From assembly GCF_000787835.1 (NCBI RefSeq), contig NZ_BBPP01000025.1, positions 23,692-87,691 of the forward strand: 64,000 nucleotides of DNA, written 5' to 3'. This document shows, in pieces, positions 8,219-16,440 of this stretch (the stretch's first letter is position 1; each line of letters begins with the position of its first letter). The notes beneath the pieces were generated by a model. That model searched no databases and was not told where the DNA came from. It worked only from the letters and a program-made list of their open reading frames with translations. The stretch is from Streptacidiphilus melanogenes (GTDB lineage Bacteria; Actinomycetota; Actinomycetes; Streptomycetales; Streptomycetaceae). Both the position numbers and the translations under genes were made by a program.

Positions 8219-8311
8219 GCCGTCACTCTAGACGAGCGGTTCCGCGGTTCGGCCGCAGCTCAGGAGAGGCAACAACTCCGTCGGCGCAGTGCCGGAGAAG
8301 CCCAGTCGCGT

Positions 8312-9235
8312 TCAGCGTGCCTCGGGCTGCCGATACCGGGAGGGCGACATGCCGGTCCAGCGCCGGAACGCCCGGGTGAACGCGGACGGCGTCGCGAACC
8401 CGAGCCGGGCCGCGATCACCGTCACAGGCAGATCGGGCATGGCGATCATGCCCAGGGCCCGCTCGCGCCGGAGGGAATCGGCCAGGGCCGCGAACGACGT
8501 GCCTTCTCCTTCCAGGCGCGATTGCAGCGTCCGGGTGCTGACCGCAAGCGCCCGCGCCGCATCGGTGAGTTCTGTGACCCCGTCGGCGAGCAGTTTCCCC
8601 ACGGCAGCCGCCCACGACACCTGCCGGTGAGTGGCCCGCCGCTGCGCGTACGGCCGCAGCATTGACCGCACGACTGGATCGGCCTGGACGATCGGAACGC
8701 TCAGCGCGGCTTCGCCGAAGAGACATACGTCGGCGCGTGCGGCGAAGACCACGCGCCCGAACAGGGCGTCGTAGACGCCCGGATCGACGGGAGCCGGCCG
8801 CCGGAACCTGACCTCGGCAGGGGCGGCCTGATGCCCGGCCAGGCGTCGGACCGTCCGGCACAACAGGGCGAAGACCGCGTCCACCGTGTCCGGATGTGAA
8901 GGTCCGCCTTCTGCGGACAGTACCGAGAGCGACACGCCCCTGGACGTCCGCGCCACGTCGATTCGGTCCCGGTCGAACATCGGATGGAACAGGCAGAGGT
9001 CGTCGAGAGCGGTCCGGACGTCCGGGCTGTTCAGCATGATCGGCCCGAGCAGCCCGCCGAGGGCCGTCGTGTCCGTCCATGCGGCGAACTCCAGACCGGG
9101 ATGCCACACACCCGCACGCTCCAGCAACTCCCACGTCTGGTCGGGCGATACCGCGGCGACACCATGGGCGGCGCCGAACGCGAGGACCTGCGCGGCCATC
9201 GGATCCGCGTCCGAGGACAAGTGGTTCGCGTTCAC
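8312..9235 (-). CDS. AraC-family regulator with N-terminal arabinose-bd-type domain
   Basis: Transcription factor of about 307 residues. The N-terminal part (to about residue 210) fits the OruR/Arabinose_bd_2-type ligand domain often found in regulators of lipid or steroid genes. The C-terminal 90 residues hold two helix-turn-helix units: DAARALAVSTRTLQSRLEGE and then VTVIAARLGFATPSAFTRAF with the closing GMSPSRYR. The start is uncertain. GTG 9235 follows GAGGGA at 12 bp, ATG 9277 would overlap the divergent gene's start, and ATG 9199 has no ribosome site. It is divergent from a sterol desaturase-like gene, which is probably its target. Confidence 0.85.
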   Translation of the reverse strand: MNANHLSSDADPMAAQVLAFGAAHGVAAVSPDQTWELLERAGVWHPGLEFAAWTDTTALGGLLGPIMLNSPDVRTALDDLCLFHPMFDRDRIDVARTSRGVSLSVLSAEGGPSHPDTVDAVFALLCRTVRRLAGHQAAPAEVRFRRPAPVDPGVYDALFGRVVFAARADVCLFGEAALSVPIVQADPVVRSMLRPYAQRRATHRQVSWAAAVGKLLADGVTELTDAARALAVSTRTLQSRLEGEGTSFAALADSLRRERALGMIAMPDLPVTVIAARLGFATPSAFTRAFRRWTGMSPSRYRQPEAR

Positions 9236-9275
9236 GGGGCAGCGGGGTCCCTCGTAGAAGTCGGAGCATGGCGAC

Positions 9276-10148
9276 ATGGAATTGGACAAGCCGGCGAAGC
9301 CGCTTCTCACCTACGGAACATATCCCACACTCGCTCTCGTCACCGGCGCGGGGATCTGGGCGGCCCTCCGCGGGAGCCTCAGCAGTGATGCGGCGATAGG
9401 CCTGCTCACTGGCATCACCATCGTGGTCGTCTTCGCAGTCGAGCGAATCAACCCGCTGCTGGACCGCTGGTCCATGACCAGGCGCAGCCTGGTCGAGCGC
9501 GATCTGCCGTTCATCGGACTGGCCGTGGTGGTCGAGCAGGTCGCCACGGTGGGTGTCTCGCTCGTCGCCGCGGCGGCCGTGCCCAAGGACGGGTTCGGCC
9601 TGCTCGGACGAGCGCCGCTCGCGGCGCAGGCCGTCTTCGCGCTCCTCGCGCTCGACCTGCTCTGGTATGCGTATCACCGCGCCGCGCACACCTTCTCCCG
9701 GCTGTGGCGCGTCCACGGCCTCCATCATTCGCCCTCGCAGCTCTACGTCCTGATGCACCAGGTCTTCCACCCACTGGACCTGCTGGTGTCGCGGTTCGTC
9801 ATCTCGCTGGTCGTCTTCAAGTTCACCGGCATCGGCCCGGAGGCGGCCTTCATCGCCATCGCCGTGCTCGGCCTCCAGCAGACGGTCAGCCACGTCAACA
9901 GCGACCTACGAACCGGCTGGCTGAACTACGTCCTCATCGGAACCGAAACCCACCGCTACCACCACGCCGCCGAGGTGCGCGGCAACTTCGGATCGGTCGT
10001 CCCGGTCTGGGACATCCTCTTCCGGACCTTCGTCTACGAGCCCCGCCGCATCCCGGACCGGATGGGTCTTGACGACCCCGGCTCGTACCCGGATCCGAAG
10101 CGCTTCCACGCCGCCCTGGCCTGGCCGTTCCGGCGCGCCACGGCCTGA
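9276..10148 (+). CDS. Sterol desaturase/fatty acid hydroxylase superfamily membrane protein
   Basis: Di-iron membrane oxygenase of 290 residues with four or five hydrophobic helices. All three His boxes are present: HRAAH (134-138), HGLHH (147-151) and HRYHH (226-230). This set defines the fatty acid hydroxylase/sterol desaturase superfamily. GTGIGPEAA-like loops and VSHVNSDLRTGWLNY are also typical. The substrate, sterol-like, carotenoid or acyl chain, cannot be told from sequence. ATG 9276 is preceded by TCGGAG. Its start shares a CATG with a possible start of the divergent AraC gene, so the two genes are tightly linked and probably co-regulated. Confidence 0.88.
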   Translation: MELDKPAKPLLTYGTYPTLALVTGAGIWAALRGSLSSDAAIGLLTGITIVVVFAVERINPLLDRWSMTRRSLVERDLPFIGLAVVVEQVATVGVSLVAAAAVPKDGFGLLGRAPLAAQAVFALLALDLLWYAYHRAAHTFSRLWRVHGLHHSPSQLYVLMHQVFHPLDLLVSRFVISLVVFKFTGIGPEAAFIAIAVLGLQQTVSHVNSDLRTGWLNYVLIGTETHRYHHAAEVRGNFGSVVPVWDILFRTFVYEPRRIPDRMGLDDPGSYPDPKRFHAALAWPFRRATA

Positions 10149-10229
10149 ACCGTGTCTCGGGGCACAGCGAGCGGTGTCTGTCCACCGTCTCCGGCCAGGC
10201 GCATGCCGGCCGGTCCACCACGGGAGCGG

Positions 10230-11114
10230 TCAGGCCAGTCGGCTCAGCCAGGCGTAGGCGGCGGCCTTGTTGTCGTCCTCCACGGTGGAGTGGTCCTCGT
10301 CGTCGGAGAAGGCCGCCACGATGCCGGGGACGTTCGCGGCGAGCCAGTGGCCGTTCGTCACGGGCACGTTCCGGTCGCGGACGCCGTGCCAGAGGCGGAC
10401 CGGGACCTTGATGTCGGCCACGTCGAAGCCCCAGGGCGTCAGGGTGGCCACCCAGTCGTCCCAGTAGCCGTCGTCGCCGCCACCGAGCGCGTCGCGCACC
10501 TCGGCGGCGAGGTGCGCGGCGACCTCGACGCTGTGCGCGACGTCCGTTCCGGCCAGGTCACCCCAGCGCCGCATCCAGCCCTCCGGTTCGGAGCAGACCG
10601 CGAGGAACCGTTCGGTGTCCTGCCGCCAGTGCTCGCGGGCGGCGGGGCGGTCGGTGAAGAACAGCTCGACCTCGCGGCGGTGCTCGGCGGGCCATTCCCC
10701 GCAGAAGTCCAGGCCGGGCGCTCCGTACGGGGCGAAGGACGCGAAGACCGCCGCGCCGGTGACCAGCTCGGGCAGCAGCGCCGCGCAGGCCAGCGCGTAC
10801 GGCCCGCCACCGGAGAAGCCCCAGACCCCCAGCCGCTCGATCCCCAGTGCGTCGGCGACGCACCGCACTTCGGCGACGATGTCGGCCGCGCACCGCCCTG
10901 GTCGCGCGGGCCGCCCGCCGTACCCGGGCCGGTCGAAAGCGAGCAGGCGCAGGCCGAACCGCGACGCCGCCAACTCCGCATCCGGCCGGAACAGCCGCCG
11001 CGACCCGGGACTGCCGGGATGCACCAGCACAGCCCTGCCGTCCGACGGACCGGAGTCCTCCACGCACAGCGCATCGCCGTCCGGGCCTGCCACCACATGA
11101 CTCCTGGCCTCCAT
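10230..11114 (-). CDS. Alpha/beta hydrolase
   Basis: Alpha/beta-fold hydrolase of 294 residues. AVLVHPGSPGSRRLF forms the HPG oxyanion-hole region, GVWGFSGGGPYALACAA carries the nucleophile elbow (G-x-S-x-G), VRLWHGVRDRNVPV supplies the acid, and a His near the C-terminus (SDDEDHSTVED) completes the triad. This pattern is common in actinomycete hydrolases without a known substrate. ATG 11114 is chosen, as upstream residues read as low-complexity out-of-frame text. It is divergent from a decayed methyltransferase gene 49 bp away. Confidence 0.88.
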   Translation of the reverse strand: MEARSHVVAGPDGDALCVEDSGPSDGRAVLVHPGSPGSRRLFRPDAELAASRFGLRLLAFDRPGYGGRPARPGRCAADIVAEVRCVADALGIERLGVWGFSGGGPYALACAALLPELVTGAAVFASFAPYGAPGLDFCGEWPAEHRREVELFFTDRPAAREHWRQDTERFLAVCSEPEGWMRRWGDLAGTDVAHSVEVAAHLAAEVRDALGGGDDGYWDDWVATLTPWGFDVADIKVPVRLWHGVRDRNVPVTNGHWLAANVPGIVAAFSDDEDHSTVEDDNKAAAYAWLSRLA

Positions 11115-11162
11115 GCGCCGCGATGCTACGGGCGGCCCTGCCGCCGTGTCGCGCGCATTTCG

Positions 11163-11583
11163 GTGCGAGCCGACACGTTCGACGACGTGGTCGCGGCCCT
11201 GGTGCGGCACTGCCTGGAGGACTGGGGTCCGGCGCCGGCCGAGCTGCGGCGCGTGCTCAAGCCCGGCGGCCGGCTGATCGCGTCCGTGGACCACCCGTTC
11301 GCCATCCAGCTGATGCACCGCCAGGCCGGCCGCGAGGACGAGTACAGGTACTTCGACACCACCAACTGGGTCGAGGAGTGGACCTTCGGCGGCCAGAGCG
11401 CCCAGGTGAGTCTCTGGCACCGCCCGCTGCACGCGATGACGGGGCCTTCACGGCGGCCGGATTCCGATCACGGTCATCAGTGAGCCCGAGCCCGATCCGG
11501 CCGCCCGCGAGGTGTTTCCCGACGTCATCGCGGCCAAGCCGCGTTTCCTGTGCTTCCTGTTCTTCGTGCTTCAGGCCGACTGA
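11163..11583 (+). pseudogene. Truncated, twice-frameshifted SAM-dependent methyltransferase relic
   Basis: The first frame reads DDVVAALVRHCLEDWGPA, then AELRRVLKPGGRLIASVDHP and WHRPLHAMTG, a typical C-terminal half of a class I methyltransferase. One base appears lost near 11441-11445, after which AFTAAGF is in frame, and another near 11465-11467, after which ITVISEPEPDPAAREVFPD and a tail ending FLCFLFFVLQAD run to TGA 11581. The N-terminal part with the SAM-binding motif is absent and replaced by the divergent hydrolase start region. It cannot encode a working enzyme as it stands. Confidence 0.82.
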
Positions 11584-11610
11584 CCGCCGCTCCGCAGCAG
11601 CCGGGCCCGG

Positions 11611-13275
11611 CTACTCGCTGAGCGCCGCCAGCTCCCGCTCCACCGCCACCGCATGGGCCTCCGCGTCCTCGCGGGCGCGGCGCGGGCTCCAGCGGCCCGT
11701 CATGGTGAAGACGAACGGGAGGAAGACGGCCTGACCGGCGAAGCAGATCCACCACCAGGTCTGCCACTGACCGGGGCCGTCCTTGGCGGCCTTCTGGACC
11801 TGGGTGCCGTACGTCCGCAGGATCGTCAGCTGCGGCTGGGCCTTGGCCACCGTCTGCAGGTCGGCAGGGCTGACCTGCTGGGTGGCCTGGGCCAGCAGGG
11901 TGGGCGGGATCGCGTTCGGCGGGTACTTGGCGAGTTCGGCGAAGAGCTGCGGGTGGGCCTGGACGATGGCGAGCGCGGGACCCGCCTCGGCCTGGGCCGC
12001 GGCGACCTGGGAGCCGTGCTCGACCAGCGGGGTGACCGCGGTGACGACGACGGGCACGAACGCGGCCGAGACCGCCACGACGATGCGGATGATCCAGCCC
12101 CACACCGCCAGGCCCGTCGCCGTCGCGGCCGGGTTGTGCTTCTCCACCGTCTCGGTGAAGCTCGCCATCCACGGCGCGTAGGCGACGCCGCTCAGCACGC
12201 CGACGGCGGTGCACAGCGCGGCGAAGGTGTAGTAGCCGGTGGTGGGTTGGGTCGCCCTGGTGGCGAAGACCGCGGTCGCGGCCATGCAGCCGAGCGCACC
12301 CACGATCATGAACGGTTTGCGGACCCGGAGCCGGTCCGAGAGCAGGCCGACGGCGACGAGCGCGATGGCGTTCGGCGCCCAGTACCAGTTGGCCAGCGCG
12401 TTGGCGCGCTGCTCGCTGTAGCCGAAGGTCGTGGCGAAGTAGACGACGAAGTTGCCCACCGCGGCGAAGTAGAAGAGCAGGAAGACGCTGATCGCGAAGG
12501 CCGAGCCGACCACGTCCAGCCGCATCATCTGCCGCCAGTGTCCCTTGACCTGCTGTTCCGGGTCGATGCCGGCCGCGCGCGCCTCGACCAGGGCGCGGTC
12601 CCGCAGGCTGACCATGATCTGGTCGCGCAGCCGCGGCGAGAGCTCGCGCAGGCCGAACAGCGCGAGGACGAAGACCAGCAGACCGGCGTAGCCGGAGTAG
12701 CGCAGTTCGTCCTGCCAGGTGGCCGAGTCGAGCGTCGCACTCGTGACGCTGGTGACCACGAGGCTGCCGATGACCGGGCCCATGGTCCAGTAACCCATGG
12801 CCGTGGCACGACCCAACTGCGGGGAGAAGTCGCGGATCAGCGCCGGCGTGGCCACCAGCACGATGCCCTCGACGAAGCTGACGGCCGCGAACAGCACCAG
12901 GTAGGCGGTCTGGTTCGGCGCGGCGGGCAGGCCGACCACCAGCAGCAGCGAGGCGACCAGCAGCCCGTAGACGACGAGGTTCGCCCGCCCCCATCGGTCC
13001 GCGAGCCCGGCGACCAGCGAGGCGAAGGCGCCGACGGCGTTGCCGATGACGCTGATCCAGACGAAGTCGCGGAAGGTCATCCCGTAGTGCTGGATGATCG
13101 AGGTCGCCACCGCGTACTGCACGTAGAGCTCGTAGTAGAGCACCACGGTGGTGACGACCACGATCCCGAGATACAGATAGCGGCGCGCCGTGTCGGGGTA
13201 GTGCGGGAGTTCTCTTCGCCAGAGCCTGGCCAGCGGGTTCGGGGCGGTCTCGGGAACGGACACGGTCGCGGTCAT
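11611..13275 (-). CDS. MFS transporter with a large external insert
   Basis: Major facilitator transporter of 554 residues and 12 hydrophobic helices. GLADRWGRANLVVYGLL is the helix 2-3 loop signature, repeated in weaker form at GLLSDRLRVRKPFMI. Between the last two helices is an unusually long loop of about 85 residues (roughly 430-515) rich in Ala, Gln and Pro. Its AQAEAGPALAIVQAHPQLF and AKAQPQLTILRTYGTQVQ parts look helical. The substrate is unknown. ATG 13275 has GAGGAGGG just upstream. An inverted repeat (13361-13372) in its leader may be an operator. Confidence 0.85.
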   Translation of the reverse strand: MTATVSVPETAPNPLARLWRRELPHYPDTARRYLYLGIVVVTTVVLYYELYVQYAVATSIIQHYGMTFRDFVWISVIGNAVGAFASLVAGLADRWGRANLVVYGLLVASLLLVVGLPAAPNQTAYLVLFAAVSFVEGIVLVATPALIRDFSPQLGRATAMGYWTMGPVIGSLVVTSVTSATLDSATWQDELRYSGYAGLLVFVLALFGLRELSPRLRDQIMVSLRDRALVEARAAGIDPEQQVKGHWRQMMRLDVVGSAFAISVFLLFYFAAVGNFVVYFATTFGYSEQRANALANWYWAPNAIALVAVGLLSDRLRVRKPFMIVGALGCMAATAVFATRATQPTTGYYTFAALCTAVGVLSGVAYAPWMASFTETVEKHNPAATATGLAVWGWIIRIVVAVSAAFVPVVVTAVTPLVEHGSQVAAAQAEAGPALAIVQAHPQLFAELAKYPPNAIPPTLLAQATQQVSPADLQTVAKAQPQLTILRTYGTQVQKAAKDGPGQWQTWWWICFAGQAVFLPFVFTMTGRWSPRRAREDAEAHAVAVERELAALSE

Positions 13276-13360
13276 GCAGGGCCCTCCTCGTCGCCGGCGC
13301 GCACGCCGGGCGTGCGGTCGGATGAATTTCGAGTCGCCATGAATGGAAATTCGGCACACC

Positions 13361-13372
13361 TACCGGTCGGTA
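13361..13372. promoter_or_regulatory. Inverted repeat upstream of the MFS gene, candidate operator
   Basis: TACCG-GT-CGGTA, 86 bp upstream of the MFS start in the 231-bp region shared with the divergent SnoaL-like gene. A related GGTCGGT motif lies near 13398. Such sites are typical for TetR-family repressors, but no tetR gene is adjacent, so the regulator is unknown. Confidence 0.35.
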
Positions 13373-13506
13373 TGGAGGAATGTAGGAGTCCACCCCCGGT
13401 CGGTCAATGCCTCGCGCAGATTCCCGTCCCGGCCTGCCGTCGACACCCGCGACCCGGCTGGTTAGGCTCGGCGGGACTATTCAACTTGTTGCCTAGGAGG
13501 TCGACC

Positions 13507-13905
13507 GTGCACCCGTTCCGCGCAGCCGTGGAGTCCCGCGACACCGACGCGCTCGAGGCCCTGCTGGCCGAGGACGTCGTCTTCACCAGCCCCGTCGCCT
13601 TCAAGCCCTACCCGGGCAAGGCCATCACGGCCGCGATCCTGCGCGGCGTCATGCGGGTCTTCGAGGATTTCGAGTACGTCCGCGAGATCGGCGCCCCGGA
13701 CGCGCGCGACCACGCCTTCGTCTTCAAGGCCACGGTGGACGGCCGCGAGGTGCACGGCTGCGACTTCCTGCACTTCGACGAGGACGGCCTGATCGACGAG
13801 TTCACCGTCATGGTCCGCCCGCTCTCGGGCGCGCAGGCGCTGGCGGCGGCGATGGGAGCGCAGTTCCCCCGGATCGAAGCGGAGGCGCTCGGTTCGCTGG
13901 GCTAG
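13507..13905 (+). CDS. SnoaL-like/NTF2-fold protein
   Basis: A 132-residue protein with the cone-shaped NTF2/SnoaL fold: an opening helix (FRAAVESRDTDALEALLAED), then VVFTSPVAFKPYPGK, and a strand ladder that includes HAFVFKATVDGREVHGCDFL and LIDEFTVMVRPL. The family includes polyketide cyclases, dehydratases and binding proteins, and nothing here fixes a role. GTG 13507 follows a perfect AGGAGG at 6 bp. The stop is doubled: a second in-frame TAG follows four codons later because GGGCTAGGCC occurs twice. Confidence 0.85.
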   Translation: MHPFRAAVESRDTDALEALLAEDVVFTSPVAFKPYPGKAITAAILRGVMRVFEDFEYVREIGAPDARDHAFVFKATVDGREVHGCDFLHFDEDGLIDEFTVMVRPLSGAQALAAAMGAQFPRIEAEALGSLG

Positions 13906-13913
13906 GCCAAGGG

Positions 13914-14480
13914 CTAGGCCCTGTCCGGCGATCGGCGTCGTTCGAGCACCGCGAGGACCTGCTCGCACCAGCGGAGGTTCTCGCGCTCGAAGGAGAGGCC
14001 GCGCATCAGCGTCAGATACGGACCGACCCGTGCCGCCGCGGCCAGGTACTCCTCCTCGAAGCGACCGTCCAGCAGCCGGGCGCGCAGCCGCTCGTAACGG
14101 GCCACCTTCTCCTCGGCCAACGCCCTGCGCGCCTCCAGCGCGGCCCGCACTCCCGACGCGTCGCCCGCGTCCACCGCCTGGACCTGGACCAGGAGTTCGT
14201 CGCGGACGGCGCCCGGACGCGGCGCTTTCGCGGTGAACGCGCGCAGCTCGGCGCGACCGGCCTCGGTGAGCGAGAACAGCCGCTTGTTGGGCCTCCGCTC
14301 CTGCTCCACCACGCGGGCCCGGACCAGGCCGTCCGCCTCCATGCGGTCGAGCTCCCGGTAGAGCTGCTGGGGCGTGGCCGCCCAGAAGTTCGCCACCGAC
14401 GCGTCGAAGCCCTTGGCGAGGTCGTACCCGGAGGCCTCGCCCTCGAGCAGGGTCGCCATGATCGCGTTGCGCAGTGCCAT
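13914..14480 (-). CDS. PadR-family transcriptional regulator
   Basis: A 188-residue repressor. Residues 1-80 are the PadR winged helix (ALRNAIMATLLEGEASGYDL, then FWAATPQQLYRELDRMEADG and a basic wing). The remainder is the helical Vir_C-type dimerisation domain ending in the ENLRWCEQVL segment. ATG 14480 has no ribosome site. A TATCCT hexamer lies at -12 to -7 from it, so the message is probably leaderless. The gene is divergent from a C39-like peptidase gene 88 bp away, which may be its target along with itself. Confidence 0.9.
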   Translation of the reverse strand: MALRNAIMATLLEGEASGYDLAKGFDASVANFWAATPQQLYRELDRMEADGLVRARVVEQERRPNKRLFSLTEAGRAELRAFTAKAPRPGAVRDELLVQVQAVDAGDASGVRAALEARRALAEEKVARYERLRARLLDGRFEEEYLAAAARVGPYLTLMRGLSFERENLRWCEQVLAVLERRRSPDRA

Positions 14481-14486
14481 GCGGGG

Positions 14487-14492
14487 AGGATA
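14487..14492 (-). promoter_or_regulatory. Probable -10 element of a leaderless padR transcript
   Basis: On the minus strand TATCCT ends 6 bases before the ATG at 14480, so transcription would begin at or next to the start codon. A GGGACA at 18-bp spacing could be the -35. No ribosome site precedes the ATG, consistent with leaderless translation, which is common in actinomycetes. Confidence 0.45.
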
Positions 14493-14568
14493 GTCAACTC
14501 CGCGACCATATGTCCCACGCCGCGCCCCCGCGCCGCCGCCCGTGGGCGGCGTCCGGCAGACTCGACCC

Positions 14569-15185
14569 GTGACGATCGCCGCGCCCACCGTGCCCTACTT
14601 CTCCCAGTTCGCCTCCCCCGACCTTGTCCCCGAACTGATCGCGCGGACGCTCGCGGCCGAGGACGATCCGCGCTGGGCGGCGTCGGGTGCGGCCTCACCG
14701 CAGGAGTACGCGTGGTGGTGCCGACGCGTCTGCGGAATGGCGTGCCTGCGCATGGCGCTGGTCCACTGGCGCGGCGACGCACCCGGCACGGTCGAGCTCG
14801 CGCACGAGTGCGTCGCGGCGGGCGCGTACGTCGTGGACGGAGAGCAGGTCGAGGGCCTGATCTACGCGCCGTTCGCCGCCTACGTACGCGAGCGCTGGGG
14901 TCTCGGGGCAACGGTCGAGACCGCGCTCGAACCGGCGGACGTGCGGGCACACCTCGCCGCCGGCCGGCTCCCGATGCTCTCCGTGCACCCCTCCCTCCGC
15001 ACCCTCGACCCCGAGCCGCCCGCCAGGGGCGGCCATCTGGTCCTGGCCGTCGGCCATGACGACGAGGCGCTGTATGTCAACAACCCTCAGGCTTCCCCGG
15101 CAGCCGGCACTACGCCCGGGTGCCCTGGCCCGACCTGGACCGCTTCTTCGCCCGCCGTGGCGTCGTCCTGAGCGCCCTCGCCTGA
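14569..15185 (+). CDS. C39-like (papain-fold) peptidase, apparently frameshifted near its 3' end
   Basis: A cysteine peptidase-like protein. The active-site Cys lies in WWCRRVCGMACLRMAL, the His in GGHLVLAVGHDDEALYVNNP, with the Asn after it, as in C39-like proteins. From GTG 14569 the frame runs to an in-frame TGA at 15169-15171, but after about 15089 the codons turn atypical (Pro/Thr/Ser-rich). Shifting one base at 15088-15090 restores GFPGSRHYARVPWPDLDRF and an ordinary end at TGA 15183. The catalytic residues precede the shift. The cause is either a one-base assembly error or a recent mutation changing only the last 31 or so residues. Confidence 0.75.
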
Positions 15186-15207
15186 GCCGGCCGGTCGGCG
15201 GGACGGG

Positions 15208-15678
15208 TCAGAAGGGCCTGGTCGGCAGGTACTTGCCGTCCAGGGTGATGACGGCGCGCTCGCCCCCGTCCGGGTCGGCGACCTTCTTCACATCGAGCTT
15301 GAAGTTGATCGCGGAGATGATGCCGTCGCCGAACTGCTCGTGGACGAGGGCCTTGAGAGTGGTGCCGTAGACCTGGAGCATCTCGTAGAAGCGGTAGATC
15401 GTCGGGTCGGTGGGGATGCCGCCGGGGATCGAGCCGCGGGTGGGGACGGTCTGCAGCAGCAGGGCCGCGTCCTCGTCGAGGCCGAGCAGTTCGGCGACCG
15501 CCTTCGCGGAGCCCTCCGGCAGGGCGTGCTGGCCAAGGACGGCGGCCGTGGTGAAGGCGACCGACAGCCCGGAGGCCTCGGCGATCTGCTGCCAGGAAAG
15601 GTCCTTGCGGGTCTTGGCCTCGACCGCGGCGGCGGCCAGCAGCTGGCGGGCGGTTGGGTCGAACTGGGCGTGCAGCAT
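15208..15678 (-). CDS. cynS: Cyanate hydratase (cyanase)
   Basis: Converts cyanate and bicarbonate to carbamate (which becomes ammonia and CO2) plus CO2, in the cytoplasm. The 156-residue length is normal. The N-terminal helix-turn-helix-like domain ([20 protein letters not shown]) and the C-terminal domain are both present. The three catalytic residues fall at the classic numbers: Arg96 and Glu99 in TIYRFYEML and Ser122 in [11 protein letters not shown] 15678 has GAGGAA upstream. It follows cynT by 41 bp in the same direction. Cyanase consumes bicarbonate, which explains the carbonic anhydrase partner. Confidence 0.96.
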   Translation of the reverse strand: MLHAQFDPTARQLLAAAAVEAKTRKDLSWQQIAEASGLSVAFTTAAVLGQHALPEGSAKAVAELLGLDEDAALLLQTVPTRGSIPGGIPTDPTIYRFYEMLQVYGTTLKALVHEQFGDGIISAINFKLDVKKVADPDGGERAVITLDGKYLPTRPF

Positions 15679-15719
15679 GGGAAGTTCCTCTCGGTTGTGG
15701 TTCGTTTGATGTACGGGCG

Positions 15720-16313
15720 TCAGGCTACGTGCGACACGGGGGACCCACTCGTCCGGACGTCCTCGACGCGGCCGGTGCCGATGTCGAAGACCCAGCCGCG
15801 CAGCGTCACGCGCCGCTCCGCCAGGGCGCGGGCGACGGAGGGGTGGGTGGCCAGGGTCGCCAGCTGGGCGAGCACGTTCTGCCGCACCAGGGCCGGGACG
15901 TCCCCGGCTGTCGCGGTCCGGGCGACCGAGGCGTCCGCGAGCCGCAGCCAGTCGGCGACCGCCGGTGATCCGCTCAGGTCGTGACCGTGGGCGAGGGCGG
16001 TCATCGCGCCGCACGCGGAGTGGCCGCAGACCACGATCTCCCGCACGCCCAGCACGCCGACGGCGTACTCGATGCTCGCCGCGACGCCGTCGGCGCCCGG
16101 GCTGTAGGGGGGGACGAGGTTGCCGGCGGTACGGACGACGAAGAGATCGCCGGGCTCACACCCGGTGATCAGCTCCGGGACGACGCGGGCATCCGAGCAG
16201 CCGATGAACAGCGTGTGCGGGGCGTGGTGCGCCGCCAGGCGGGCGAAGAGCTCCTTCTTCTCCGGAAGGACGTCCCGCTGGAAACGCGCGACACCCGCGG
16301 CGAGGTCATGCAT
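15720..16313 (-). CDS. cynT: Beta-carbonic anhydrase of the cyanate operon
   Basis: Reversible hydration of CO2; in cyn operons it returns bicarbonate used by cyanase. The 197-residue protein has the beta-class zinc site: Cys39 and Asp41-Arg43 in GCSDAR, then His98 and Cys101 in CGHSACGAM. First gene of the cynT-cynS unit, read from the divergent region shared with a LysR gene that carries a triple half-site operator. ATG 16313 is the start, since residues before it read as non-protein text. The ribosome site is weak (AAAGGC). Confidence 0.94.
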   Translation of the reverse strand: MHDLAAGVARFQRDVLPEKKELFARLAAHHAPHTLFIGCSDARVVPELITGCEPGDLFVVRTAGNLVPPYSPGADGVAASIEYAVGVLGVREIVVCGHSACGAMTALAHGHDLSGSPAVADWLRLADASVARTATAGDVPALVRQNVLAQLATLATHPSVARALAERRVTLRGWVFDIGTGRVEDVRTSGSPVSHVA

Positions 16314-16400
16314 GGAATCACTGCCTTTCGTGACGGCCTGCCCCGTGGGGCCCGACCAGATCCACCCTGCACGACCTGCGCATATAGTGTCCAAGACGCA

Positions 16401-16424
16401 ATCACCATGATCACCATTGGTGAT
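16401..16424. promoter_or_regulatory. Candidate CynR operator with three half-sites
   Basis: ATCACCA at 16401-16407 and again at 16410-16416, the latter pairing with TGGTGAT (16418-16424) as a perfect 7-1-7 palindrome. The direct plus inverted arrangement in a cynT/cynR divergent region is what a LysR regulator would use. TATATG near 16380-16386 (minus strand) could be the cynT -10. Confidence 0.65.
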
Positions 16425-16427
16425 GTC

Positions 16428-16433
16428 TATAGT
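16428..16433 (+). promoter_or_regulatory. Probable -10 of a leaderless cynR transcript
   Basis: TATAGT lies at -13 to -8 from the ATG at 16441 and there is no ribosome site before that ATG. It abuts the operator, so CynR binding would cover its own promoter. Confidence 0.45.
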
Positions 16434-16440
16434 TCTGTTC

